A stretch of 64,000 nt of DNA, from positions 4,524,720 to 4,588,719 of the forward strand of contig OX422189.1 of the NCBI GenBank assembly GCA_949130485.1, in the 5' to 3' direction. The position numbers and the translations under genes are program-made. Below are positions 24,301 to 34,551 of this stretch, piece by piece; position 1 is the stretch's first letter, and every line of letters begins with the position of its first letter. A model generated the notes under the pieces. It worked only from the letters and a program-made list of their open reading frames with translations. It was not told where the DNA came from and did no database searches. The DNA comes from Agelas oroides (lineage: Eukaryota; Porifera; Demospongiae; Agelasida; Agelasidae).

Positions 24301-25088
24301 TCCGCTTATGTGATGTCACATGTTCTACATGAAAAATAGCAATACGTAGCCTACAATACACATATAGGCTTACTGAAGGCTAGGTTACAATAATTATCCA
24401 TATACCACAGCTTTCACTGCTTGGGTTAATGGTGATGGGCTAGCTGTGACAATGCTCAGCGAGGCCTTCACTCCTTCCAGCAAGTCCATCTGGTGTGCTT
24501 TGCAATGTGTAGGTACCAGATGGAGGTAGTTGTGAAGTGGGGTGGGTGGGAGAGACCAACTTCTGCTGCTAATGGCGCCAAAAAGCTATCTGAGTCATTA
24601 TGTAGCTACTGTGCATGTGCTGGTGGTAACCCCTCCCACTGTTAATGATATTAAGCCATATTGATAATGAAGTAACACCTACTGATCAAGCTTTGAGCTA
24701 TGTTGCACTAACTTCAGAAGCATTTCAGCTAAGGTAAATCTGCAGCGCTAAACTCTAGGTTCTATGAGCGTCTTGGGGACATGTTGCAGGTGTATGAAAA
24801 GCTTGTTATAATTTGGCTCGTTTTTGCTTATTTCTGCAGTTCATGCATCTGAACAACCTGAAGCTAATTTGTCGTGCCCACCAGCTGGTTCATGAGGGCA
24901 TCAAGTACATGTTTGATAGCAAGCTGGTGACGGTGTGGTCGGCTCCCAACTACTGCTACAGATGTGGTAACATTGCCTCCATCCTTGAGTTTGAGGATGC
25001 TGAAAAGAAGGAGGCTAAGCTGTTCAAAGCTGTCCCTGACTCAGAGAGGGTAATCCCACCACGAGTAACTACTCCCTACTTCCTATAA
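15317..25088 (+). CDS. PPP6C: Protein phosphatase 6 catalytic subunit, nine exons
   Basis: Exons: 15317-15400, 15474-15569, 19399-19464, 20970-21111, 21537-21616, 22539-22604, 22980-23031, 23217-23308 and 24840-25088. Together they encode 308 residues in one frame (the human protein has 305). PP2A-like Ser/Thr phosphatase motifs appear in order: [71 protein letters not shown] and the C-terminal TPYFL, whose Leu is methylated in this family. The segment [20 protein letters not shown] identifies PP6 rather than PP2A or PP4. PP6 works with SAPS-type regulatory subunits in cell cycle, DNA damage and NF-kB signalling. Intron 1 is only 73 nt with a GC donor (AAG/GCAAGA); all other introns are GT-AG. 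Intron 2 (3.8 kb) is filled with mobile elements. A polyadenylation signal follows at 25187. Confidence 0.97.
15704..15991. mobile_element. MITE in PPP6C intron 2, perfect 9-bp target duplication
   Basis: The termini TAGTCTCGCAAGCCACACCC and, inverted, TAGTCTCGCAAGCCATACCC both continue into TTC. AGTTGGATC is duplicated exactly at 15695-15703 and 15992-16000. A further copy of the terminal word (TTGCGAGACTA) lies just outside at about 16006. No coding content. Confidence 0.85.
16218..17075. repeat. 36-bp minisatellite, about 22 units, in PPP6C intron 2
   Basis: The unit contains TTGTTGGTGGACAGGTCCCC followed by TCGCTTGTGTCTCCTC. Variants carry single changes, and shortened units lacking 15-18 bp occur near 16290-16330 and 16880-16960. 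Because 36 is a multiple of three, plus-strand frames stay open for hundreds of bases, which gives apparent long proteins; I treat these as artefacts. The first units (about 16218-16340) are the most diverged. Confidence 0.9.
17402..17660 (-). repeat. 3' LTR of the antisense gypsy remnant (left end approximate)
   Basis: Reading on the minus strand, a purine tract (AAAGGGGGAGA, about 17661-17671) is followed by TGTGGTACGAC, the expected polypurine tract and LTR start. A TATA-like GGTATAAAAGCC lies at 17582-17593. The distal LTR end is not certain; TGTGTAAT at 17402 is a guess. The 5' LTR is absent. Confidence 0.55.
17661..19195 (-). pseudogene. Ty3/gypsy-type pol remnant (RNase H and integrase)
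   Basis: In order on the minus strand: an RNase H segment (19195 to about 18840), an integrase zinc-binding segment (18709-18515), an integrase core with a recognisable SDNGPQ box (18360-18136), and further integrase C-terminal sequence to about 17720. The frame changes between segments and several stops intervene, so no product is made. The fragment is truncated upstream of RNase H. It lies antisense inside PPP6C intron 2, ending about 200 bp before exon 3. It is an old LTR-retrotransposon copy. Confidence 0.8.
18804..18835. repeat. Perfect 32-bp palindrome
   Basis: Arms of 15 bp (GCATTGCACACTTGC and its exact inverse) surround TG. It lies at the 3' edge of the RNase H remnant. Confidence 0.85.
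19565..19680. mobile_element. Single arm of a TAGCCTCG-family MITE
   Basis: TAGCCTCGTTCCCAG begins a segment that also has AAGGCCTGGTGAGAATTATC and TGACGTAATAACG, matching the arm structure of the element at 12924-13361. No inverted partner is found nearby. It lies in PPP6C intron 3. Confidence 0.45.
21830..21893. mobile_element. TAGTCTCG-type MITE, 64 bp, 9-bp target duplication
   Basis: Hairpin with TAGTCTCGTTCCCAGACCCT and its inverse ending GGGAACAAGACTA. GAGTAAGGA and GAGTGAGGA flank it (one mismatch). It lies in PPP6C intron 5. Confidence 0.75.
23412..23890. mobile_element. TACCGTA-ended MITE with internal direct repeats, PPP6C intron 8
   Basis: The ends TACCGTATTTATTCGAATAAAA and TTTTATTTGACGGTA are inverted. 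Inside, a block of about 57 bp (GATCCACCCATAAA, then GAATTTCTTGCA, then GATCATGC) occurs at about 23471-23527 and again at 23819-23875 in the same orientation. A related block lies at 58985-59045. Confidence 0.65.
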
Positions 25089-25186
25089 TCTCTGTACATG
25101 TATTGGACTGCATGATATTTTACTGTATTGTGATTTTATCATTGTATTAGTGGTACATTCTCTTTTAGAAGTACATTGTATTTGAG

Positions 25187-25192
25187 ATTAAA
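25187..25192 (+). promoter_or_regulatory. Probable PPP6C polyadenylation signal
   Basis: ATTAAA lies 99 bp after the PPP6C stop codon, the first good signal in the 3' region. Confidence 0.5.
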
Positions 25193-25429
25193 ACCTGGTA
25201 TTATGTAACTGCACCCTCCTGCAGAAGGAGGGGTAAAAAATGTCATAGTGCACACTTTGTATATATAGTTTCCCAGGAGATCAGTTAATTTGAAAACAAC
25301 GTAAAAAATCTAGTTACTTCCTTAAAATGCCTTCTAGGCAAGCACAAAATAGCTTTACCCTCAAGGGAGGAGCCAGACATCAGTTTATCAATTGTGAATA
25401 GCAAGGCACGCCTTCACCTCCTTTATACT

Positions 25430-25621
25430 CGCGCACGTTACGCACGTAATATCAGCCCGAAGCGCGGTAGCGCGCTCAATACACGCAATGATTTTATACG
25501 TAGTATATTGAACGTGTGACGTCACGTAAGCGGAAAAATCGCTTCGGGAGTCGCTGTGAGGGGTGACAGTGGTGTAGCTGGTGAAGGGAGAGTTGTTGGT
25601 GTACCAAAGTTTCATTCATGG
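25430..25621 (+). promoter_or_regulatory. CpG-rich segment with CRE, possible promoter and 5' exon
   Basis: The stretch is locally GC/CpG-rich (GCACGTTACGCACG, GAAGCGCGGTAGCGCGC) in an AT-rich region. It contains a perfect CRE, TGACGTCA, at 25517-25524. A GTAAGT donor follows ATGG at 25618-25621. This looks like the start of a plus-strand transcription unit, but the downstream gene is not identified. Confidence 0.35.
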
Positions 25622-26098
25622 GGTAAGTGCACCATGCCATTAACGAATATCAACTCAGATTGGATGTTCAACGCTTCCTCCGGCCTGTGTATTATATTAA
25701 TTAGTTATTTACGCGGGTCCTTTAAGTTGCATCTTGGGGTGTAATTATTGCGCATTCTAGTTAAAGCCCAGCCCAGCACTCGGAGCACCAGGCTACGGTC
25801 ACCTACTAGGCTTGGCATACGATCGCAAGACCTGGGCCTACCCAGTGAGTTCAGTCTTGGCCACTGTAGCCTTTCTGCTGCTTCCAGACAAGCTAGCTTT
25901 CACAAGCAGGCATTACGCACTACTCGCAGCTACTGACACTACAGCACTCTACTAAAGCTCCTCTGTTTTTTTGTTGTTGTTGTTGTTAAGTCGATCTAAG
26001 CTTAACTTCAAGTTCTGACCACCACATGAGGGGTTCCGCCAGGCCACATCTTAACTAACTTAATTATAAACTGATTATTTGGATGTCAATGCCGACAG

Positions 26099-26200
26099 GA
26101 AATGGGGAAAATCCCCAATTTTACGGACAGTGAACGGATGAAGACTCCCAAAACGGACTGTGCGCTGTACAAAGACAAAGAATTCTATCAGCTTGGATTC
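26099..26200 (+). CDS. Weak candidate first coding exon, unidentified
   Basis: ATG in a good context (GGAAATGGGG) opens a short frame, MGKIPNFTDSERMKTPKTD followed by CALYKDKEFYQLGFQ, ending at CAG/GTTTGT. The charged, non-repetitive composition and the upstream CRE-containing segment support a real exon. I do not recognise the family and found no second exon. Confidence 0.25.
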
Positions 26201-26821
26201 CAGGTTTGTTGACCTTGAAAACACAGGGTTCCCTGCCACCTTAATGTCATGCCATCTTGTAATTTTCTCCCTGTACGATTCGGATCTCAAAAGTGAAAGG
26301 ATATATGGCTGGAGTTAAGACATTACCATGACTGTGTTAGGACAATCATCATTGAATAATTTGAGAGACCCCCCCCCCCCCCCCCATGTAACTTACTTGT
26401 ATATCTTCATCCGAAGTCGAACCAAAATGCAGCCAAATTAGATTGGAGAATTCAGTATATAAATGCTAACAAAATACCAATATTGTTGATCTAATTTCAC
26501 AGCAAACAGGCCAACATTTGGGTAACTGATACACAGACTGGCACACCAATTGCTTTGTGTTGGCATGTACAGGTTAATGAAAACAATGAGAATGGAAGGA
26601 AAGGTTCTCGGAACACAAAATTAGTGGTATAAGTACACAATGTAAGATTGTGTGAGACTGCAATACGGGTGACAGTTGAATATAAAATGAAACGACGAAA
26701 AGGTATGGTGTGCAAAATGAGCAAGGAATGGTACACATCACACCTTGCTATAACATCCAACAACACAAAAAATTGCAAGTTTCTATAATGCATGTGCAAT
26801 CTGAATAAGAGGTTGGCTAAT
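26201..26821. other. No supported gene; C17 homopolymer
   Basis: A run of 17 C lies at 26369-26385. No exon is recognised in the rest. Confidence 0.4.
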
Positions 26822-27147
26822 TTAGGCTGGTCTTGCTTGACATTTGACTGCCTCAATATCGCCAGCAAGTGTGGACAGTTCAATGTCACACAAGACCTCA
26901 ACAAGGGTTGCCCAGTCCACTGGCTTCTTGCCTCTTCCAGTCAGCCACTCAGAGAGGATTTCTGTGTTGATTTGTTCAGCATTGTTCAAGTGGTGATGGG
27001 CCATAACCTTGACCCTTGAACCAGTTTTATCATCTAGAAGGAAAATGCCAAACTGGACATACTTGGTTGCTATTTCCACAGGAATGTTGACTATTCTTCC
27101 ATCAGTACATGTGAACTTCAGTAGTTCGGGTAGGGTTGGTTTAGTGC
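26822..27147 (-). CDS. Death-like domain exon, probable 3' exon of the ANK-ROC-COR gene
   Basis: An acceptor (CTACTAACAG) precedes a phase-1 exon that starts TKPTLPELLKF and ends in a TAA at 26822-26824. The protein contains IPVEIATKYVQFGIFLLDD, then AEQINTEILSEWLTGRGKKP, then WATLVEVLCDIELSTLAGDI. This is the six-helix Death-like pattern I know from sponge signalling proteins (hydrophobic core, then W-L-x-G-x-G-x-x-P-V-x-W-x-T-L, then I-x-L-x-x-L-A-x-x-I). Such domains mediate homotypic assembly in apoptosis and immune signalling. The upstream COR exon can end at a GTGAGT donor in phase 1 (33573), so the two exons join in frame. ANK-ROC-COR-Death order is known from DAPK1. The join is inferred; a separate death-domain gene is possible. 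Confidence 0.7.
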
Positions 27148-27374
27148 CTGTTAGTAGAGACAGCAAACAAACTTGTGTTTATATTGATGCTAGTTTACTG
27201 ATTTAACACATTGCTGATACAAGAATGCACTACTGCCGTGTGAAAAGCAACTCAACTAATTGTTGCATGGAGTCCCTGCATTTTGTGTGAGTATAGTGCT
27301 CATTCAAATATTTCCTGTGGTTGCTGACAGAGCTTGGACATATGCAGTACATTAATACTTGAAGTTGCCAGCAC

Positions 27375-27967
27375 TAGCCTCATTCCCAGGCCCCGCCCAG
27401 CTTTCTGTCGCTCAGTGGCATAGCCAGGATGAGCAATTTACGTGGGCACCGCATGGGCACACCCAATGTGTGCGTAACACGCATCTGCTAGGAAATCTGG
27501 GGCATGCTCCCACCATGATAAAAGCTAAAATTATACACTCTGAAATCACTTCTGAGCCCGTTTTTGGCCACAAATACCATTCATTCAGTCTTACCTGTAT
27601 GCTCGTTTCACGTCCACATGAAACTTTCGATTGCACATGCTAATACCTGATCTTTGACCTTAGCTTTCTTTACGCGGGCACCAGTGAATTTTACGTGGGC
27701 ATAGGCCCGGGTATGCCCGGGTGTAGCTACGCCACTGCTGTCACTTCCAATATGGAAAAGCGGGGAGCTAGCTAGATACATGTGGTAAGTTACCTGGTAC
27801 CTTGGCTCTTTTTGCTGTTCTGGGTCCAGTGTGCCCATGCACAATTAAACCCATTCTACCGCCCTTTCTATCCTGACGTCACTCACGTGAGAAAAGATAC
27901 CAGGCCCTCTCCTGCTTTTCCGTACTGGAAGCGACGGAAAGCTGGGCGGGGCCTGGGAATAAGGCTA
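27375..27967. mobile_element. TAGCCTCG-family MITE, 8-bp target duplication, with nested element
   Basis: TAGCCTCATTCCCAGGCCCC at the left and the inverted GGGGCCTGGGAATAAGGCTA at the right. GCCAGCAC flanks both ends exactly. A second element (27413-27737) is inserted within it. Confidence 0.75.
27413..27737. mobile_element. hAT-type MITE nested in the above
   Basis: The ends CAGTGGCATAGCC and, inverted, CAGTGGCGTAGCTACACCC are hAT-like. The target duplication is 8 bp, CTGTCGCT at 27405-27412 and CTGTCACT at 27738-27745 (one mismatch). The subterminal word TTACGTGGGCA also recurs. Non-coding. Confidence 0.75.
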
Positions 27968-29189
27968 GCCAGCACAGTGTCAGTGGTGATATTATAGACT
28001 TATGACAGATCAAAAAGCAGACATAAGAGCATAGAACTTCAGGTCAAAATAAGTAGCTTCTCCCTCGGGAGCATTTACATGGGGATCATGTATTCGCTTG
28101 AAAGAGCAGTCATTTTGGGGTCTAAATCTGCGAGTGGTCCAGCTATTTTAATACTCTACCAATGGTGCTTGCTAAATTTGCTTGTCAAAAGTCACTTCAA
28201 ACTATCAATTATTCTTCTATGGGAGAAATGTATTGCAACATAAAATAACAGCTAATATAGTTTCTTGACAGCTATAAACTTGAGTGGTCCAGGCATTTTT
28301 GCACAAGATACATCAAGTGAAATCCATCAGTAACACTAGTTTCATAGCGAAGCTTCAAAAGTCACTTGAACTGAATTGCGCCCAATTTTTGGCACTTAAC
28401 CCTTTTTGCTTTGTGGCACCAACTATTATAGTCCGGTTTAAATATGTCTCAGATAGATACTTAGTTCTAGCACAACAGGTTTGAAATCAAAGCACCTTTG
28501 ATTTTTCCGTCGGGAGCCCTACTTTTGTTTTATTGTTTTTGCAGTAAACATATGTTTTCCCCCTCTATGTGTACATATATATATTATGTGAACCCCGGCA
28601 GTAAAAATCAAAGATTCCCAACTATATGTTTTGAGAAAAACACAATTGAAGTTCCCGGGTGTTCCTAATTAATGCATACCACGTCACGTAACGATTGACC
28701 TTACCTTGCCTCGTGGTGCAATCTGTGATATTGCTGTATGGCGTTGTGAAGCAGTTTGTTGAAGTTTGCGCGGTGTTCTAAGAACGGAAAGCTCAAGGAA
28801 ACGAAAGCGGATGATGCCTGCTTGATCAACCTATCTGATGGGAAAATCGAGAAAAGCCCACAGGCCTAATTTGGAAGAGGGCATGCAAACTACCGAAGAA
28901 TGCACGAGTTCCATGGATACTGACTGCTGTACTACTTGTCTACCCCTCCTATCTCTTTCAAAACCAGCTTTTCTTTCACTGACACGAGAATCAACACCTT
29001 GGGCATTGGATCCCAGCGGCTAGTCCACCAGAGATCTATCAAGCAACGTGAGGCTCTTTCCCCTTGTCCATATGAGCAAATCTGATGCAGTTAATGATCG
29101 ACTTGAGAACTTCATTGTCATGCCAGAGGGAGAACATTCAGCTTTTGATAATATTGTGCAGTAGTGGGTAACTGTTCAAAATACTGATC
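27968..29189. other. No supported gene
   Basis: Mostly AT-rich sequence. A short open segment at 28838-29023 may be the 5' part of the element at 29190, but I cannot align it confidently. Confidence 0.35.
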
Positions 29190-30560
29190 AGGTCAAGGTG
29201 CGGTATCCACATGCACGACACGGTTTGGCACAAAAGCCTTCAAACTCAGAAAAGCGTTCAGTCAGGGAGGATTTTCTATTGTTTGTGGATGAAAATAGTC
29301 ATCCAAATGGGAGGAATGCAGGCAGTGCTGGGGCCCAATACTACTTTTCACCAAAGTTCACTCGAATTGGTGAACCAACAAAGTCAGAGAAAAACAGTGA
29401 CCAGAAAGCAAGTGATTCCTTTCTTTGTGAGTTCAATCGGTCTCAAAAAGAGCAGGATAAAGAGGATGCTCTGAACATTCAGCTTTTCGGTGGTTGAAGG
29501 AGGACAGATCTAAACATCCGATTTGTCCTCACCAGACAGACCAATTGTGACCAATATAAAGAATTCAAGGAAATAAACAGGCAAAAAAACTATCTTGCAG
29601 AGATTAAGACATAGTTGAGACTGCTCTGACGAGAGACTATGAGAGCATGAAGCACTAATGAAACAAGCTGAAAGTGATCCAGCAGAGCACAAGCAAAAAG
29701 CTTTAGAGCACTAAAAATTCGTTACACGAAAATGCAACCAAGACTGGAAAGCTATCTTGGATCTAGCATCAAAAGATGACTTGGATGCTGCATCACAAGC
29801 AACACTTCAAACTCTGCAGGAGTCCTTTATGCTAGTTCTTAGTGCTGACTACCAAATGACCAAGCTTATCCCCTTTTGAGGAGGAGACTGCTCAACCTGC
29901 GATCACATACTATTTGCGGAAGGTCTCTCATGACTTGTTTGGGATTGTCGACCATCGCAATGAATCAAAGTACATCACTATGTTTGATGTGCATATTGGG
30001 CCCAAGAATACTGACCACACAGTGTCACTACTTGCATACTACATCCAACATAGTGGCCTCGTTCCTCACTAGGTTAGGCGTGTGTGTATTTTCCTGGATA
30101 ATGGAACCTCAACCAACAAAAATCAATATCTTGTTGGATGGGCACTGGAGATGGTTCAACATGGAATATTGGACTCCATCAGAGCACCATTCCTGAAACT
30201 GGACACACGAAATTTGCTCCAGATTGTGTGTTTGCCAGTATCACGAATTCCTACAACAAGTTGGATGTTTTCAATTGTCAGGAGCTGGTTAGTATCGCTA
30301 GTCATTATGCCACAGCTGTTGAAGAAGCTGGGGTGCATATCCTACATTGGCGACAAGAACTTGACAAGAAATACGCACAGCTTGCAGGAATCAGACAGTA
30401 CCATGATTTCTTTGTTAGTTGTAACTCCAGTGGCAATGCTGTGATGAAAGTGAAGGAAGAGTGTGGATCAGAAGACTATAAAGTTGATAGGCTGAAGATG
30501 CAGAGAGGGTCTAAGCCACAAGATGAATGCTTCATTGCATTCACTCACATCTGAAAAGGC
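29190..30560 (+). pseudogene. DUF7869-like (DDE-like) transposon gene remnant
   Basis: Pieces appear in order in changing frames: KYFSPKF-type sequence with EFNRSQKEQ (29198-29494), a segment with VSHDLFGIVDHRNESKYIT and GPKNTDHTVS (about 29910-30060), then FLDNGTSTNKNQYLVGWALE (about 30085-30150) and GHTKFAPDCVF with YNKLDVFNCQELV (about 30200-30300). The D-N-x-x-S-T-N-K-N and G-H-T-K-F-A-P-D boxes are typical of a large invertebrate family of transposon-encoded proteins with a DUF7869-like domain. Several frameshifts and stops separate the pieces. It lies antisense within the proposed large intron of the ANK-ROC-COR gene. Assignment is by motif memory. Confidence 0.6.
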
Positions 30561-30955
30561 AAGGGATATGAAAACCATGTACTCCAGATTTGTTAGTCAA
30601 GATAGGTGGCCAGATTACATATCTATAGAAGGCGGTGGTCAAACTGAACACTAAGGCGATATATGACCCATTCTGCAACATGCCAAGGACAGTAATATAA
30701 ACTTTTCATAACTTAATACTTCATGCTAATGTCTGGTCCTGTATGAGTATGGTTATGTGTAAAACTGGCTCTGTTACTGTACTTGCAACTTCCCTTTTCA
30801 CCATGAAACTTCACAAACTGAAAATACAAACATCGATGAAGTATTATCTAGTGCCAACCTAAAAATCATGAAGTGCACTTAATCTTTGATTTTTATTGAC
30901 ACAGGGCTCTCAGGTAGACAAACTGTAAGTAGCTGATGAGATTTCCCCTGAAAGT

Positions 30956-31060
<105 letters not shown>

Positions 31061-31062
31061 AA

Positions 31063-32320
31063 GGAAGAAGCAGAAGCAGCATTTCAGAGGACCAAGAACC
31101 TATTGCAGAGTCTGGGATTTGTGATAAAGCTGGAGAAATCTCGGAGCCAGGTAACCCAAAGAATTGAGTTTCTGGGGTTTGTAATTGAAGAGATGATGTT
31201 CAAGCTTCCTCAGGCAAGAGTAAAGCAGATCAAAGACAAATGCAAAAAGATTCTGAAGAAAGACCAGGTGACTATGAGGGAGCTGGCAAGTATATAGTGG
31301 GTGTCCCAGCAGCTTCTCACCTTGCAGTTTTACCAGCTCCACTGCACTATCGGGCACTTCATGCCCAGAAAATGAAGGTCTTTGCCACCACTCTCATACA
31401 GATCGACAGTGGTCCTAAACGCACAGAGTCAAGAGAATCTGTAGTGGAGGATCGGACACCTCAGCAGAGATAATGCCCAGCTCATTTATCAGCCACCTCC
31501 CACCATGATCATCAAATCAGATGCATCCAATACAGGATGAGGAGCCTGCTGTGGATCGCTCAGGACCAGAGGCCAGTGGTCAGCTACAAAGGAAGCAATT
31601 GCAAAGAGCTATTAGCAGCCTTTGTGGCCTTACAGACATATGTGAAGAACAGGAGGGGGATCATGTCAGGTTCAAGGTCAACAAAATATCAACCACATGG
31701 GAGGGACAAACTCTCCCCACAGATGATGCAGTTGATGTACAACATGTGGAATTGGGGTCTGGAGAGGAAGATTCTGCTGTCAGCAAAGCACCTACCTGGC
31801 AAACAAGACTATGTTGCAGACAAGGAATCCAGAACACAGGGTGACAGTTCAGAGTGGAAACTGAAGCCATTGGTGTTCAGGCAGCTGATGGAGCAAATCG
31901 GCCCATGTCAGGTATACCTATTTGCATCACGGCTGACAGTGCAGTTGGAGATATACATGAGCTGGAAACCAGATCCAGGTGCTGTGGCAACGGATGCACT
32001 CAGTCACGGAATCAGACCAAGGGGTATGCCTTCCTGCCTTTCTCATTAATTGGAAGATGTGATGGGAACAGGTTTCTGAGGTAGTACTAATCACACCAAT
32101 ATGGCCGACTCAGCCCTGGTTTCCAGTGTTGGCCTTGATGGCTGTCAGAAGACCAGTCCAGATACCAGCAATGCAGAATCTGTTAACAAACTACAGGAGA
32201 AAAACTCGTCCACTGATCAGCCAAGGGTTGCTGAATCTAGCCACGTGGCTAATATCAGGAGATCTCTTTCGGCAGAAGGAATTTCAGCATCAAAGCTTAT
32301 CCTCGCATCTTAGAGAAGTA
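31063..32320 (+). pseudogene. DIRS-like retrotransposon remnant (RT/RNase H)
   Basis: The segment starts in the reverse transcriptase region (LGFVIKLEKS, then IEFLGFVIEE at 31103-31200). It continues through a thumb-like part into RNase H-type sequence (a DASNTG box near 31520, ELLAAFVALQTYV at about 31600, LPGKQDYVADKESR at about 31790). Further downstream are DPGAVATDALSHGIRP and FPVLALMAVRRPVQIP-type sequence. This order matches DIRS-type elements in metazoans. Frames alternate and stops are frequent, so it is inactive. No tyrosine recombinase segment or terminal repeat is recognised. The upstream RT part may have been lost at the (TCTA)n microsatellite. Confidence 0.65.
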
Positions 32321-32409
32321 GCACAGAAGGGGCATACTCCTCTTGTTGGAGCTGATGGGAAAGATGGTGTGCAGAGCGACGTATTGAAGCCATTCGCTCC
32401 CCTTTGAAT

Positions 32410-32780
32410 GTAAACTACCATCCAATTTTGATGTAAATTATGATCTAATTTTGGATAATTGTTATCATCCATTTTTGGATGGCAAAACTATCACCAATCT
32501 TGGATGACTCTATCAACCCATTTTTGGCTGAAATCATGTATCATCCAATTTTGGATGATTCTAGTCATCCATTTTTGGATGGCATGAACTAGCATCCAAA
32601 TTAGATGGTAGTTTACGTCATTCAAAAATTGAGACTAGAAACATCCATAATTTGGATGATTATTGTTGTTCTCATTCTATTTAGAGACAAATGAACTAAA
32701 ACTGGATGACTTGCATATCATGAAAAAAATCATCCAAATATGGATGATTACAGATGGTCTACAATCATCCATTTTTTGGT
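32410..32780. repeat. Palindromic element and array of ATCCAA/TTGGAT words
   Basis: From 32410 to 32616 the ends are inverted (GTAAACTACCATC at both). Between and beyond them, to about 32780, CATCCA and TGGATG words occur about 16 times, often as short palindromes such as ATCATCCAATTTTGGATGAT. The region can fold into many alternative hairpins. No coding content. Confidence 0.75.
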
Positions 32781-33572
32781 ATCGGAACACACCTTGTAGA
32801 AATTAATAGGGTGTGTGAAATACTTGAAATTCTACAGTAATTACATTGACATCTGGGACTCAGGTGTTCTGATGGTCTAGACTGTTGCACAGTACTGTTC
32901 ACAAGAGCTCTCATGGGACAGCTGAGAACAAGCTGCAGGGCAAGTTTATTCTACCTCCCAGTTCAAATACACGTTCTGCATCTCATTTTAGCTCTCAGAT
33001 CAGAGACTGACTGCCGTATGTGACAAGAAAAGTCATTCAGAACACCAGACCCTCTTTCTCACACATGTGAGAGGGTCTTGTCATGAGACTAAACTGATTC
33101 CTGCTACTATGTGTTGCAAAGATGCAGTGGAAGATTGACGGTTCATTGTAAGTGTAGGCCCCAAAAGATGCTCCCTCAAGCAAACGCAGGATGCCTCTGT
33201 GTAAATGCTCTTACCCTTAAAAACGCACCTCACAATTGTGCATTGCTGCTACTAAAAGCTTCACAAGGTACATGTGAAATTGGACGCGCTGCTGTGTACC
33301 TAGAAAACTTTGCTGCCAGTTGCCGTGCTAGTGTGCATTAGAATATGGTGAGTATTAAGTAATGGCTAGGAATCTACGTACAGAAGCTGTAGGTGGATCT
33401 TTGCACTACCCATTCTCAACTTACAGGTTGCTTCTGATTTCAAATTCTGGATTACAGCTGACTTGGATGTAGCTGCAAGGTGGAGAGAAAACACCATGCA
33501 TCTATATACTACACTGCTGATGATACAAAAATATAGTATGTATAATGAATGGGCACTCATTTTCAGACTCAC

Positions 33573-34551
33573 AGTCGAGGTTTTTCAAAGCTTGACTTCT
33601 CACTGTCTCATCCATTGAATGGTTTTCACTGAAGAGTTCACTCAGTAGCTCTCTGCTAGCATCTGTAGTGCAAGGATCAAACATCAGTAGGTCTTGAACT
33701 GGTATTGGGTTTTTGCCTTTCTGATCAAGGGCATTTGCCTCTTCTTTACTGATTGTCACTCTTGCAATTTCAGTCAGAGAGTAGCATTTAATGTCTTCAA
33801 TATTGCCACTGAAGGGATACTTGACATCAGTTGGATGAATGAATGATTCAGACCTTTTCACAGCTTTACAGTGTTCATCTTTCACTTGTAAGACTTTCTG
33901 GATGACTTCTGAGCGCAGTTGAGCACATTTAGCTTCCTTACCTTTAGAACAGCGCATCATTACAATAACTGATTGATGCTGCAATCCCACTTCAACAACT
34001 GTTTCAATTGGTACTCTGTTGAGCCATCTGATTCCACGCTTCCATACTGAGCATCGGCGGCAAAGAGATAGGGAATCTTCACGAGAGTCCCCTGGATCAA
34101 GCTTCAAAGCAAAAGTGAACGCTAAACGAAGGATGAGCACATGAAGGAATTGTGGTGTAAGAAATTGATCAGGTCGAATGCACTGGTAATACCAACCACA
34201 TAAGTAACACATGACATCATTTTTCTCCCAAATGTGCAGTGGATTATTAACACTAACTAAAGCTGGAAAGAAGTAGTACTGTTCTGAAACAGTTGGGAAA
34301 GTACCTTCCATAATAGCAGCCTCATCCTTAAGCAGTGCTAAGGTTTCGTTATCTTTAATCTTAAAGCAGAATTCCAAGTGGATAAGGAATTCAGAAACCA
34401 TATTGGAGTCATAATCTGGAAATTCGCTTTTCAACTTGAAAGAAGGAACAACTCCAGTACTCCAGGAAAGGTCCTTGTGCTGGCTGAAGTTCTTTGGTGC
34501 AAAGATTGTTCCATTAATCTCACTCAATAAAGCCTGCTTCTGAAGGATGAT
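33573..34551 (-). CDS. COR-domain exon portion of the ANK-ROC-COR gene
   Basis: This is the same reading frame as the ANK-ROC block, separated from it only by a TGA at 34552-34554. It begins LLSEINGTIFAPKNF, continues with STGVVPSFKL and a hydrophobic helical stretch (residues about 40-70 from here), and resembles the COR domain that follows ROC GTPases and drives dimerisation. Open reading would continue to 33502, but a GTGAGT donor at 33572-33567 (after GACT, phase 1) fits splicing to the Death-like exon at 27147. With the TGA upstream, this part is translated only by readthrough, correction of an error, or an undetected splice. No intron explains the stop: the only nearby AGs give 16-21 nt. 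Confidence 0.65.

Noticed and set aside
33502-33572. Reading the COR exon through to the stop at 33502 as the true C-terminus
   Set aside because: Not excluded, but the last codons show no conserved pattern and a strong phase-matched donor lies at 33572. The spliced Death-domain model is preferred.
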